Part shown: positions 1 through 8,647 of the stretch, piece after piece
How positions within the stretch are numbered: the first letter of the stretch is position 1
How the letters are laid out: each line of letters starts with the position of its first letter
Translations under genes and position numbers: made by a program
Source of the DNA: Shouchella sp047238345
Lineage (GTDB): Bacteria > Bacillota > Bacilli > Bacillales > Bacillaceae_D
Reading direction: 5' to 3'
Assembly: GCF_047238345.1 (NCBI RefSeq)
Contig: NZ_JBDFMQ010000001.1
Span: 434,001 to 498,000, forward strand
Length of the DNA stretch: 64,000 bases
Notes under the pieces: model-generated
Told to the model about the DNA's origin: nothing
Database searches by the model: none
What the model saw: the letters and a program-made list of their open reading frames with translations, nothing else

Positions 1-830
1 ATTCTGTGCCTATGAATATTCATCGGAGCAATGTCGTCTTCTACAATCGAAGTGTGTTTGAAGAACACAATCTTGAGATCCCAACGTCTTTAGAAGAATT
101 AATGGACGTTGCTGAAACGCTGCAAGACGCTGATATTACGCCAATCGCACTTGGAGATCAAGAGCCTTGGACAGCAACGCATTTATTTGAAAATGTATTA
201 TTAGCTGAATTAGGTCCTGATTCGTACAATCGTCTATGGCAAGGGGAACTTTCCTTTGAAGACGAGAGTGTTGTTCAAGCTGCAAATCAATTTGCTGAAT
301 TGCTGGATTACGTAAATCCTGATCATGCTTCAAGAAACTGGCAAGATTCAGCCCAGCTTGTTGGTGAGGGAGAAGCAGCGATGATTAATATGGGTGATTG
401 GGCTCATGGGTATCTTTTAAATGATTTAGATCTTGAAGTGAATGAAGACTATGGATACTTTCCATTCCCTGGTACGGAAGGGAGTTTTAACGTAGTAAGC
501 GATACATTTGGTTTACCGACAGGTGTTGAGAATCCGGATGAAGTGAAAGAATTTCTTAGTGTGTTGGCAACACCTGAAGCACAAGATATTTTCAACCCGT
601 TAAAAGGAGGAATTCCAGCAAGAGTTGATGCCGACGAGAGTCAGTATGATGTGTATGGGCAATCAGCTATCGACGATTTCAGAAATGGTGTACTCACACC
701 GAGTTTGGCACATGGTTCAGCCATGTCAGAAGGGTACTTAACTCAAGCAAATCAAGCCGTGAACATTTTTGTGACCCAAAAAGATGTAGATCGTTTTGTA
801 GAATCACTTGAAAGTGCAAGAGACGAATAA
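1..830 (+). CDS. Sugar ABC transporter solute-binding protein (3' part)
   Basis: C-terminal part (about 275 residues visible) of a family 1 extracellular solute-binding protein; the reading frame is already open at base 3, so the signal peptide and N-terminal lobe lie outside the window. The segment V-P-M-N-I-H-R-S-N-V-V-F-Y-N followed by a T-P-I-A-L-G-D motif resembles glucose/mannose-type binding proteins (GtsA-like), so a monosaccharide or small glycoside is a reasonable but unproven ligand. It would be a lipoprotein on the outer face of the membrane delivering sugar to the two permeases encoded directly downstream. No ATPase gene follows; in Bacillus such systems usually borrow the shared MsmX ATPase (inference). 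Confidence 0.9.
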   Translation, partial: SVPMNIHRSNVVFYNRSVFEEHNLEIPTSLEELMDVAETLQDADITPIALGDQEPWTATHLFENVLLAELGPDSYNRLWQGELSFEDESVVQAANQFAELLDYVNPDHASRNWQDSAQLVGEGEAAMINMGDWAHGYLLNDLDLEVNEDYGYFPFPGTEGSFNVVSDTFGLPTGVENPDEVKEFLSVLATPEAQDIFNPLKGGIPARVDADESQYDVYGQSAIDDFRNGVLTPSLAHGSAMSEGYLTQANQAVNIFVTQKDVDRFVESLESARDE

Positions 831-851
831 ATAAAGGTTGCTATAAAAGGT

Positions 852-886
852 GATGAGAATTGTTAAATCCTTCTCATCCCTTTTTT
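852..886 (+). terminator. Intercistronic hairpin plus T-run (attenuator)
   Basis: Inverted repeat GATGAGAA (852-859) / TTCTCATC (871-878) followed by six T (881-886) lies between the binding-protein gene and the first permease. It looks like an intrinsic terminator that is probably leaky, which would give more binding protein than permease, a common arrangement. Confidence 0.6.
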
Positions 887-903
887 AAAAGGAGGGTTTA
901 TGA

Positions 904-1872
904 ATGAAGCAAGCACCTTCGTCCCTTGTGAAAACAGAATCCATCATTTCACCAAAAAGGAAAAAAAAACGGTCTACGGATCAATGGACAGCCATCGCTT
1001 TTCTCCTTCCATCCTTAGTGTTAATTGCGATTTTTGTCTATGGATTTATTAGCTGGACTGGATATGTTTCCCTTAGCAATTGGAACACGTTAGCTCCTGA
1101 TTTTTCATTTGCTGGTTTATCGAATTACACTCGTTTATTTGATGATTTTCGTTTCCAATCAGGATTACGAAATACGTTATTCTTCACAATCTTTTTTATT
1201 GCAGGTGTCATTACACTAGGTTTGAGCATTGCCATTATGTTAGATAAGAAGATGTTTGGAGAAGGCTTCTTTCGTAATATCTTCTTATTTCCAATGGCGC
1301 TTTCATTTGTTGTGACAGGCGTTATCTGGCAGTGGTTATTAAACCCTTCTACAGGATTTAATGATTTTCTCGCATACTTTAATATTCAACCTTTATGGTA
1401 TACAGATACAACGATTATTGGGGGATTTCAGTGGGGACAAATTGAATTTGGGATACCAGTTGCAATCTTAGCCGTTGTTCTAGCTGCAATTTGGCAAATG
1501 ACCGGTTTTTCACTGGCCATGTACCTTGCTGGTTTGAGGGGGATTCCAGATGAGTTACGCGAAGCTGCTCGAGTAGATGGTGCGACAGAAGCTCAAGTGT
1601 ACTGGAAAATTGTTATTCCTATGCTCCACCCGATTACGTTAAGTGTTGTTATTATTATGGCTCATATTTCGTTGAAGATCTTTGACCTCGTTTATGCGAT
1701 GACCGGTCCAGGAGCAAATTTTGTGACGGATGTACCTGGTTTGTATATGTTTGAGACAACATTTCGAGGAAATTACTATGCTCAGGGAGCTGCAATTGCA
1801 ATGATTATGTTGTTCTTTGTTGCACTATTTATCGTTCCATATCTTTGGAATAATCGGAGGAGGGAAAGCTAA
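904..1872 (+). CDS. Sugar ABC transporter permease, MalF type
   Basis: Inner-membrane permease subunit of the sugar importer whose binding protein ends upstream. The 322-residue protein has a basic N-terminal tail (K-R-K-K-K-R near residues 19-24), then about six hydrophobic segments. The EAA loop that contacts the ATPase is present near residues 221-240 (E-A-A-R-V-D-G-A, then W-K-I-V-I-P). ATG at 904 follows AAGGAGGG. Its TAA overlaps the ATG of the next permease by one base, showing translational coupling. The family (binding-protein-dependent transport, MalF/UgpA-like) is clear; the sugar is not known. Confidence 0.93.
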   Translation: MKQAPSSLVKTESIISPKRKKKRSTDQWTAIAFLLPSLVLIAIFVYGFISWTGYVSLSNWNTLAPDFSFAGLSNYTRLFDDFRFQSGLRNTLFFTIFFIAGVITLGLSIAIMLDKKMFGEGFFRNIFLFPMALSFVVTGVIWQWLLNPSTGFNDFLAYFNIQPLWYTDTTIIGGFQWGQIEFGIPVAILAVVLAAIWQMTGFSLAMYLAGLRGIPDELREAARVDGATEAQVYWKIVIPMLHPITLSVVIIMAHISLKIFDLVYAMTGPGANFVTDVPGLYMFETTFRGNYYAQGAAIAMIMLFFVALFIVPYLWNNRRRES

Positions 1873-2687
1873 TGCGCACGTTTATTCAACTGCCGAAGTA
1901 TGTGTTACTAACTGCGCTAGCAATCTTTTTTCTATCGCCGATTTATGTCATACTCGTCACAAGTTTAAAACCACTACAAGAAGTATCGTTGAGTGCGATG
2001 TGGTCCTTGCCTTCTACCCTTGATTTCTCAAGCTATGCTTTAGCATTTGAAGCACTGGCGCCTCATTTTATGAATACAATCTATCTAGTTATTCCAGCAA
2101 CGATTTTATCTGCTTTACTAGGTGCGATGAATGGCTATGTGCTCTCGAAATGGCGTTTTAAAGGTTCGGAAGTTTTATTTACTTGCATGTTATTCGGTAT
2201 GTTTATCCCGTACCAGAGTATTTTAATTCCTCTCATTCAATTTTTGCGTTCTGTTGAGCTTTATAACACGATCCCAGGTCTTATACTTGCTCACGTAGTT
2301 TATGGTTTGCCAATCACAACGCTGATGTTTCGAAACTTTTATGCAACTATACCGGATACGATGATTGAAGCTGCAAAAGTGGATGGGGCAAGTTTTCTAG
2401 GTATCTTTCGCAGAATTATTCTACCTCTATCAGTAACTGGATTTGTTGTTGTGGCCATTTGGCAGTTTACAAACATCTGGAATGAGTTTTTGTTTGCTGT
2501 GACAATTACCAATTCCGGTAGCCAACCAATTATGGTAGCTTTGCAAAATTTATCAGGCAGTCAGATTGTGCAATGGAATGTGCAAATGGCTGGCGCATTG
2601 CTCGCTGCGTTACCAACTTTACTTGTTTATATTCTTTTAGGGAAATATTTTGTAAGAGGGTTATTAGCAGGATCGGTAAAAGGATAA
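1872..2687 (+). CDS. Sugar ABC transporter permease, MalG type
   Basis: Second permease of the importer, 271 residues with about six membrane segments. The EAA motif lies near residues 172-192 (E-A-A-K-V-D-G-A, then F-R-R-I-I-L-P-L), typical of MalG/UgpE proteins. It starts inside the stop codon of the preceding permease and the operon ends at a strong terminator just after its stop codon. It would pair with the MalF-type subunit to form the translocation channel; substrate not determined from sequence. Confidence 0.93.
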   Translation: MRTFIQLPKYVLLTALAIFFLSPIYVILVTSLKPLQEVSLSAMWSLPSTLDFSSYALAFEALAPHFMNTIYLVIPATILSALLGAMNGYVLSKWRFKGSEVLFTCMLFGMFIPYQSILIPLIQFLRSVELYNTIPGLILAHVVYGLPITTLMFRNFYATIPDTMIEAAKVDGASFLGIFRRIILPLSVTGFVVVAIWQFTNIWNEFLFAVTITNSGSQPIMVALQNLSGSQIVQWNVQMAGALLAALPTLLVYILLGKYFVRGLLAGSVKG

Positions 2688-2692
2688 AAACC

Positions 2693-2723
2693 AACTCCAC
2701 TTCTATACAGAAGTGGAGTTTTT
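2693..2723 (+). terminator. Rho-independent terminator of the sugar ABC operon
   Basis: Perfect 11-bp inverted repeat AACTCCACTTC (2693-2703) / GAAGTGGAGTT (2710-2720), 6-base loop, then T-run. Confidence 0.9.
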
Positions 2724-2737
2724 ACATAATTTAGAAA

Positions 2738-2786
2738 TTGACAAGGTGTCACGTCGAGACTATACTATGTGTAACCGGTTACACAT
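2738..2786 (+). promoter_or_regulatory. rbs promoter with overlapping RbsR operator
   Basis: A near-consensus sigma-A promoter: TTGACA (2738-2743), 17-base spacer, TATACT (2761-2766). Immediately after the -10 box lies a perfect 20-bp palindrome at 2767-2786 centred on AACCGGTT with a central CG, the usual LacI-family operator form. A repressor bound here would block the start of transcription, so rbsR and the whole ribose operon are most likely repressed by RbsR and released by ribose (inference from family). Confidence 0.88.
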
Positions 2787-2800
2787 TAAGGGGTAGAACG

Positions 2801-3790
2801 ATGACAACAATTAGAGATGTAGCAAAATACGCGAATGTATCTGTCGCTACAGTCTCGCGTGTGTTAAATAATAAAGGGTATGTGAGTAAAGTAGCTGAAG
2901 AGGCTGTGCAACAGGCAATTGCGGCATTAAATTATAAGCCAAATGCGGTCGCTCGGTCACTTTACAATAAGAAATCACGAATGATTGGGCTACTGATTCC
3001 CGATATAGCAAATCCTTTCTTTCCTGAAGTCGCCCGTGCAATTGAAGATGTTGCTTTAAAGGCTGGTTATACAGTCGTTTTATGCAATACAGATAGCGAA
3101 TTAGAGAAAGAACGTCATTACTTAAATACATTAGAACAGAAATATGTTGACGGCATTATTGCGGCCACGGGTGTGGGGAGCTACGAACATTATAAAGGGT
3201 TAAATGTCCCGATTGTTGCTCTCGATCGTTATATTAGTGAAGATGTCACGACAGTCATGGTCGAAAATAAACAAGGTGCTAGGATTGCGACCGAACACCT
3301 TGTTGAACAAGGGTGTACGTACCTCGTTCATCTAAGAGGGAGAAGTGGACTTGGTACAGCCGATGATCGGTATGAAGGGTTTAAAGAAACGGTCGAACGA
3401 TACAACGTCAAACATATCATTGTTGAAACCGGCTTTAATATTCATACTGCTGAAGCGGAAATGCGGAAATTATTAAGCCAACAACCTGAAATAGACGGCA
3501 TTTTTGCAGGTAGTGATGTGACGGCGGCAGGCGCAATGAAAGCAGCCCATACACTTAAGCGTGCAATCCCAGAAGATCTACAAATCATCGGATTTGACGG
3601 AATCGCGTACGGCGAGATGCTAAGTCCATCACTATCAACGATGAAACAACCGATTTATCGCATCGGTGAAAAAGCGATTACGTTACTGATTGAGCAAATC
3701 GAAAAGAAGAAGGTGGAAACACACCACTATGTGTTTCCGCCTGTCTTGCAACTACGTGGGACGACAAAGCGAGGGAAGTCATATGAATAA
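2801..3790 (+). CDS. rbsR: Ribose operon repressor RbsR (LacI family)
   Basis: LacI/GalR-family repressor, 329 residues. The N-terminal helix-turn-helix is textbook (T-I-R-D-V-A-K-Y-A, then V-A-T-V-S-R-V-L-N at residues 15-23), followed by a hinge helix and a periplasmic-binding-protein-like effector domain. ATG 2801 is chosen because AAGGGG precedes it; a longer upstream reading frame would run through the operator. It overlaps rbsK by eight bases. Position at the head of rbsKDACB and the autoregulatory palindrome support ribose control; other sugars cannot be excluded from the protein alone. Confidence 0.92.
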   Translation: MTTIRDVAKYANVSVATVSRVLNNKGYVSKVAEEAVQQAIAALNYKPNAVARSLYNKKSRMIGLLIPDIANPFFPEVARAIEDVALKAGYTVVLCNTDSELEKERHYLNTLEQKYVDGIIAATGVGSYEHYKGLNVPIVALDRYISEDVTTVMVENKQGARIATEHLVEQGCTYLVHLRGRSGLGTADDRYEGFKETVERYNVKHIIVETGFNIHTAEAEMRKLLSQQPEIDGIFAGSDVTAAGAMKAAHTLKRAIPEDLQIIGFDGIAYGEMLSPSLSTMKQPIYRIGEKAITLLIEQIEKKKVETHHYVFPPVLQLRGTTKRGKSYE

Positions 3791-4670
3791 ACCGAAAGTT
3801 ACGGTCATTGGAAGCATAAACATGGACATGGTCACGACAACGCCACGTGTACCAAACCAAGGAGAAACAATCATAGGCGAAGCGTTTCAGACAGCTTTCG
3901 GCGGAAAAGGCGCTAATCAAGCAGTTGCCGCAGCCCGTTTAGGTGCAGACGTAACGATGATTGGTCGTGTTGGGGACGATGCATTCGGACGACTCCTTTT
4001 AGAGGGTTTGCAAAAAGAAGGCATTCACACATCGAGCGTCGTGGCTGTGGAAAAGGAGAGCTCAGGTGTAGCGACGATTCTTCTTTCAGAGAAAGATAAT
4101 CGTATCATTGTTACACCAGGTGCAAACCATTATGTTGATCAAGCGTATCTTGAAGCGTACCGGTCAACGATTAAAGAAAGTGATCTCGTGCTTGTCCAAT
4201 TAGAAATTCCGCTGGATGCGGTTGACTATGCAATGAACATCTGTCAGGAGGAAGGCGTGCCGGTTATGTTAAACCCAGCACCAGCTCAAACGCTTTCACT
4301 TGAAACGTATAAGCAAGCGACTTATCTGACACCAAACGAAAGTGAATACAACGAACTTTTTCTAACGCTTGATGATCAATTAAAAGATAAGCTCATCGTG
4401 ACACAAGGGTCAAACGGTGTGAAGTGGATGGAACAGGGGATTGAAAAATGGGTCGCGGGCCATCAAGTAAATGTTGTTGATACAACAGGAGCAGGCGATA
4501 CGTTTAATGGCGCCCTTGCCGTCGCAATCGCCCGTAAGGAACCGTTAGAAAATGCCGTTCTGTTTGCAAATGCGGCGGCGGCGTTGTCTGTACAAGCGTT
4601 CGGTGCACAAATGGGGATGCCGACAGAAGAACACGTACACAGATTCTTGAAGGAAGCTGGAGGGAGATAG
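3783..4670 (+). CDS. rbsK: Ribokinase
   Basis: PfkB-family sugar kinase, 295 residues, phosphorylating ribose to ribose 5-phosphate in the cytoplasm. Visible signatures are the N-terminal G-S-I-N-M-D, the G-G-K-G-A-N-Q-A-V-A-A motif near residues 41-51 and the C-terminal anion-hole/catalytic motif D-T-T-G-A-G-D-T-F-N-G-A near residues 236-247, where the second Asp is the base. ATG 3783 follows GAGGGAAG and overlaps the end of rbsR; a longer frame start lies inside rbsR and is unlikely. Followed by rbsD after one base. Confidence 0.95.
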   Translation: MNKPKVTVIGSINMDMVTTTPRVPNQGETIIGEAFQTAFGGKGANQAVAAARLGADVTMIGRVGDDAFGRLLLEGLQKEGIHTSSVVAVEKESSGVATILLSEKDNRIIVTPGANHYVDQAYLEAYRSTIKESDLVLVQLEIPLDAVDYAMNICQEEGVPVMLNPAPAQTLSLETYKQATYLTPNESEYNELFLTLDDQLKDKLIVTQGSNGVKWMEQGIEKWVAGHQVNVVDTTGAGDTFNGALAVAIARKEPLENAVLFANAAAALSVQAFGAQMGMPTEEHVHRFLKEAGGR

Positions 4671-4671
4671 G

Positions 4672-5061
4672 ATGAAGAAGACTGGCATACTGAATCGAGA
4701 TATTGCAAGGATTTTGGCAACGCTAGGTCATACAGATCATATTGTCATTGCAGATTGTGGGCTCCCAATCCCTTCAGGCGTTGAATGTATTGATTTATCG
4801 CTTCGGAAAGGGTTTCCTTCCTTTATTGATGTGTTAGAAGAAGTGCTTGAAGATATGGAAGTAGAAGCGATGATTGCAGCGGAAGAAGTAAGTGAACAGA
4901 ATCCGTGTATTCATGCCGCTATTCAAAGCAAAGGGGTGCCAACCTACTACTTGCCACATCAAGATTTGAAAGTCGAAACCGCCAAAGCGAAAGCCGTTAT
5001 TCGGACTGGGGAGTCTACACCTTTTGCTAACGTCATTTTACGAGCAGGCGTTTTATTCTAA
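4672..5061 (+). CDS. rbsD: D-ribose pyranase RbsD
   Basis: Ribose mutarotase that converts the beta-pyranose form delivered by the transporter to the furanose used by ribokinase. The 129 residues match RbsD in length and show M-K-K-T-G-I-L-N-R-D-I, the G-H-T-D segment with the conserved His, and a C-terminal R-T-G-E-S-T-P-F-A-N-V-I-L segment. Start codon follows GGAGGGAGATAG, one base after the rbsK stop. Confidence 0.95.
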   Translation: MKKTGILNRDIARILATLGHTDHIVIADCGLPIPSGVECIDLSLRKGFPSFIDVLEEVLEDMEVEAMIAAEEVSEQNPCIHAAIQSKGVPTYYLPHQDLKVETAKAKAVIRTGESTPFANVILRAGVLF

Positions 5062-5076
5062 AGGGGGTACAAGCGT

Positions 5077-6576
5077 TTGATTGTTGAAATGGAGAACATT
5101 AATAAAGCATTTAGCGGAAATCAAGTGTTAAAAGACGTCTTCTTTTCGTTGGAAAAAGGAGAAATTCACGCACTTATGGGTGAAAATGGCGCGGGAAAAT
5201 CAACATTGATGAAGATCTTGACCGGAATCTATCCTCGTGATGGCGGCAATGTTCGTGTGAAAGGAAGAGATGTGTCTTATGCTCATCCAAAAGACGCGGA
5301 AGACGATGGGATTACCGTTATTCACCAAGAATTAAATATTTTACCTGAACTTTCAGTAGCAGAGAACTTGTTTTTAGGAAATGAACAAACTGTTTGGAAA
5401 ACCGGATGGTTAAAAACAAAGGAAATGAATCGTTTAGCTGAAGAACAATTAGCAGAACTAGGTCTTCATATAAAGGCGACTGAACGCGCCGGGAATTTAT
5501 CTGTTGGTAAACAGCAAATTATTGAAATTGCCAAAGCGCTTATGACCGATGCGGACGTTATTATTATGGACGAGCCTACAGCCGCTTTGACTGATCGAGA
5601 GATTGATACGCTTTTTGAAGTTGTGAGAGGTCTTCAGGCAAAAGGTGTGACATTTGTCTATATTTCGCATCGCATGGAAGAGATTTTTTCCCTTTGTCAG
5701 CGAATTACGGTGCTAAGAGACGGTCAGTATGTGGCAACACAGGTTATTAAGGAAACGAACTTTGATGAGATTGTCCGACTCATGGTTGGTCGTGAGTTAG
5801 GTGGGCGCTTTCCAGATTACGATTTACAACCTGGAGAGGTCAAGTTAGCTGTGAAGGGAATCTCTCGAGAAGGAGAATTTGAAAGCGTCTCCTTCGACGT
5901 CAGAGCGGGTGAAATTTTTGGCATTGCTGGATTAATGGGTGCTGGTCGGTCGGAAGTAGTTGAGAGCCTATTTGGTTATCGTAAGATCGCTATTGGCACA
6001 GTTGAAATAGACGGCAAGCCAGTAATCTTTAAAAAACCTGTTCAAGCGATTGAAAAAGGCATTGGTTTTGTATCAGAGGATCGTAAATCAAAAGGATTGA
6101 TCGTCGATTTTTCTGTGCGAGACAATATTAGCCTAACAAATTTGAGTGCGGTTTCATCATCGGGCATGATGCTGCGGACAAAAGAACAGCAGCTTTATGA
6201 AGAGCTAGTAAAGAAACTTGGCGTACGTACGTCTGGCCCGAATCAGCAAGCGAAATCTCTAAGTGGAGGAAACCAGCAAAAGGTCGTCATCGCAAAATGG
6301 CTTGGGATTAAACCGAAAGTCCTGATTTTGGATGAACCTACCCGTGGTGTGGACGTAGGGGCTAAAAAAGAAATTTATACGATTATGAACGAATTAGCAA
6401 AACAAGGGGTTGCGATTTTGATGGTGTCGTCAGAATTACCGGAAGTCATTGGATTAAGTAGTCGAGTTGGCGTCATGTTTGAAGGCAAGATGCTGAAGAT
6501 TCTTGATCGCCATGAGTTAACGGAAGAAGCCATCATGCATGAAGCGACTGGAGGAGAAAAACATGTTCGACAATAA
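5077..6576 (+). CDS. rbsA: Ribose ABC transporter ATPase RbsA (two ATPase domains)
   Basis: Energy-coupling subunit of the ribose importer, 499 residues with two tandem ATPase domains as usual for the CUT2 class. Walker A of domain 1 is G-E-N-G-A-G-K-S-T at residues 35-43, Walker B near M-D-E-P-T-A; domain 2 has the degenerate G-L-M-G-A-G-R-S-E loop and the signature S-G-G-N-Q-Q-K. TTG at 5077 is taken as start because AAAGGGGG sits about nine bases upstream and the residues before M5 align with RbsA proteins; ATG 5089 is the alternative. Its 3' end overlaps rbsC by 14 bases. Confidence 0.95.
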   Translation: MIVEMENINKAFSGNQVLKDVFFSLEKGEIHALMGENGAGKSTLMKILTGIYPRDGGNVRVKGRDVSYAHPKDAEDDGITVIHQELNILPELSVAENLFLGNEQTVWKTGWLKTKEMNRLAEEQLAELGLHIKATERAGNLSVGKQQIIEIAKALMTDADVIIMDEPTAALTDREIDTLFEVVRGLQAKGVTFVYISHRMEEIFSLCQRITVLRDGQYVATQVIKETNFDEIVRLMVGRELGGRFPDYDLQPGEVKLAVKGISREGEFESVSFDVRAGEIFGIAGLMGAGRSEVVESLFGYRKIAIGTVEIDGKPVIFKKPVQAIEKGIGFVSEDRKSKGLIVDFSVRDNISLTNLSAVSSSGMMLRTKEQQLYEELVKKLGVRTSGPNQQAKSLSGGNQQKVVIAKWLGIKPKVLILDEPTRGVDVGAKKEIYTIMNELAKQGVAILMVSSELPEVIGLSSRVGVMFEGKMLKILDRHELTEEAIMHEATGGEKHVRQ

Positions 6577-7507
6577 AAGATTTAAAGCACTTGCTGCAAC
6601 GCTTGGTCCGTTTATTGGCTTATTTTTAATTATTCTTGTTATTAGCATTTTAAATCCAAGCTTTCTTTCGACGGCGAACTTGTTAAATGTCCTTAGACAA
6701 GTGTCGATTAACGCATTAATTGCATTTGGAATGACGTTTGTCATTTTAACAGGTGGAATTGATTTATCCGTTGGTGCCATTCTTGCTTTTTCTGGTGCAG
6801 TGACGGCTACAATGCTTGCGTCAGGCGTGGATCCTGTCCTCGCGATTCTTGTTGGATTGCTTGTTGGGGCAATTTTAGGTGCTATTAACGGCATCATTAT
6901 CGCAAAAGGAAAGGTAGCCCCTTTTATCGCCACGCTTGCGACAATGACGATTTATCGTGGTGCAACCTTAATGTTCACTGATGGTCGCCCGGTTTCTGGT
7001 CTAGGTGACTCAACGTTGTTCCAAATGATTGGCGGTGGCTACTTCTTTGGCATTCCGATGCCTGCCATTACAATGCTGATAAGTTTTCTAATCCTCTACT
7101 TTATTTTAAAGAAAACGACGTTTGGCCGTCGAGTGTACGCGGTAGGTGGGAATGAAGAGGCATCCATCTTATCTGGAATCAAAGTGGATCGAATTAAAAT
7201 TTATGTCTACTCGTTAACGGGATTTTTGGCAGCGGTTGCAGGTGTGATATTAACATCCCGTTTAAATTCTGCTCAGCCTACAGCAGGGACGATGTACGAA
7301 TTAGATGCCATTGCTGCTGTTGTGTTAGGTGGAACAAGTTTAACAGGTGGTAGAGGTTGGATTGTAGGAACACTTATCGGTGCTTTAATCATCGGTGTTT
7401 TAAATAATGGTTTAAATTTACTAGGTGTCAGTTCATTTTTTCAACAAGTCGTAAAAGGAAGCGTTATTTTGCTAGCAGTCTTACTAGATCGTAGAAAAAC
7501 CGCTTAA
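6563..7507 (+). CDS. rbsC: Ribose ABC transporter permease RbsC
   Basis: Membrane channel subunit of the ribose importer, 314 residues, hydrophobic throughout with 8-10 membrane segments. The motifs G-I-D-L-S-V-G-A-I near residue 63 and A-V-V-L-G-G-T-S-L-T-G-G-R-G near residue 253 are typical of the RbsC/AraH branch. ATG 6563 follows GGAGGAG and lies inside the end of rbsA, so the two are translationally coupled. Works with RbsA and RbsB encoded on either side. Confidence 0.95.
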   Translation: MFDNKRFKALAATLGPFIGLFLIILVISILNPSFLSTANLLNVLRQVSINALIAFGMTFVILTGGIDLSVGAILAFSGAVTATMLASGVDPVLAILVGLLVGAILGAINGIIIAKGKVAPFIATLATMTIYRGATLMFTDGRPVSGLGDSTLFQMIGGGYFFGIPMPAITMLISFLILYFILKKTTFGRRVYAVGGNEEASILSGIKVDRIKIYVYSLTGFLAAVAGVILTSRLNSAQPTAGTMYELDAIAAVVLGGTSLTGGRGWIVGTLIGALIIGVLNNGLNLLGVSSFFQQVVKGSVILLAVLLDRRKTA

Positions 7508-7526
7508 TTAAATTAGAGGAGAGATC

Positions 7527-8468
7527 ATGATGAAAAAATTAACATTAACATTCGCAACAGTAGGATTAGCGGCATTTTTAGGAGCATGTTCGATGGATTC
7601 ACCAGGTTCAGACGATGCGGAAAACGGCAACAGCTCAGGGGACAGCGAAGAAAACGGTGAATTCACAGTTGGTTTATCCGTATCGACATTAAATAATCCA
7701 TTCTTTGTTACATTGGAAGACGGAGCTGTTGAAAAAGCAGAAGAATTGGGAATGAATATTGAAACCGTTGATGCGCAAGACGATAGTTCCAAACAAGTGA
7801 ATGACGTAGAGGATTTAATTCAACGTGGAGTCGATTTAATTTTGATTAATCCAACTGATTCATCGGCTGTATCCGCAGCGATTCAATCTGCTAATGATGC
7901 AGGCATTCCAGTTATTACGGTTGACCGTGATGCAGAGGGCGGAGAGGTTGTCACGCATATCGCTTCAGACAATGTTGCAGGAGGGGAGATGGCTGGAGAA
8001 TATTTACTCGAGCTAGTAGGGGAAGGGGCTCTTGTTGCTGAATTAGAGGGAATTCCTGGTGCTTCTGCCGCTCGTGAAAGAGGAGAAGGCTTTCACAATG
8101 TTGCGCAAGAATCGCTTGATATTGCAACGAGCCAGCCAGCGAATTTTGACCGTGCAGAAGGGTTAACAGTTATGGAAAATATTCTTCAAAGTAATCCAGA
8201 TATCGAGGGAGTATTTGCTCATAACGACGAAATGGCATTAGGTGCGCTTGAGGCCATTTCAGCAGCAGGTCGTGATGACATTGTTGTGGTAGGTTTTGAC
8301 GCTACCGATGATGCAGTAGCTTCCGTTGAGAATGAAGAACTTGCTGGAACGATTGCACAACAACCTACACTTATTGGGGAAGAAGCTGTCCAAGCGGCAT
8401 ATTCCGTGCTCAATGACGAAGAGGTAGAAGACTTTATTCCTGTCGAACTTGAGTTGATTAGCCAATAA
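7527..8468 (+). CDS. rbsB: Ribose-binding lipoprotein RbsB
   Basis: Surface ribose-binding protein, 313 residues. The first 21 residues are a lipoprotein signal peptide with lipobox L-G-A-C (Cys21), followed by a Ser/Gly/Glu-rich linker and a periplasmic-binding-protein type I fold starting at F-T-V-G-L-S-V-S-T-L-N-N-P-F-F. The V-D-A-Q-D-D-S, I-N-P-T-D-S and G-F-D-A-T-D-D-A stretches are characteristic of ribose-binding proteins. Preceded by GAGGAGAG; the operon ends at the terminator just downstream. ATG 7530 is an equally possible start. Confidence 0.94.
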   Translation: MMKKLTLTFATVGLAAFLGACSMDSPGSDDAENGNSSGDSEENGEFTVGLSVSTLNNPFFVTLEDGAVEKAEELGMNIETVDAQDDSSKQVNDVEDLIQRGVDLILINPTDSSAVSAAIQSANDAGIPVITVDRDAEGGEVVTHIASDNVAGGEMAGEYLLELVGEGALVAELEGIPGASAARERGEGFHNVAQESLDIATSQPANFDRAEGLTVMENILQSNPDIEGVFAHNDEMALGALEAISAAGRDDIVVVGFDATDDAVASVENEELAGTIAQQPTLIGEEAVQAAYSVLNDEEVEDFIPVELELISQ

Positions 8469-8481
8469 TAAAGGACTCACG

Positions 8482-8515
8482 CTCCTCTTACCGAAAAGGG
8501 TAAGGGGAGTTTTTT
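8482..8515 (+). terminator. Terminator of the rbs operon
   Basis: Inverted repeat CTCCTCTTACC (8482-8492) / GGTAAGGGGAG (8499-8509) with one G-U pair, then a T-run at 8511-8516. Confidence 0.88.
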
Positions 8516-8586
8516 ATTTTCGAACGGACGGAAAACAGCAAATGATCTCCCTTTTTAATCAACAGATAATGAAATTTAACGCGTAA

Positions 8587-8640
8587 CAAAAAACGCTACA
8601 ACTCGGCTCCCAAGTGATTGAGAGCCAGCAGTAGCGCTGT
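8587..8640 (-). terminator. Terminator of gldA, possibly bidirectional
   Basis: Nested stem with CGCTAC (8594-8599) / GTAGCG (8631-8636) and GGCTC (8605-8609) / GAGCC (8622-8626). An A-run at 8588-8593 gives the U-tract on the minus strand; T-rich sequence after 8640 could serve the plus strand. Confidence 0.7.
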
Positions 8641-8647
8641 TTGTTTT

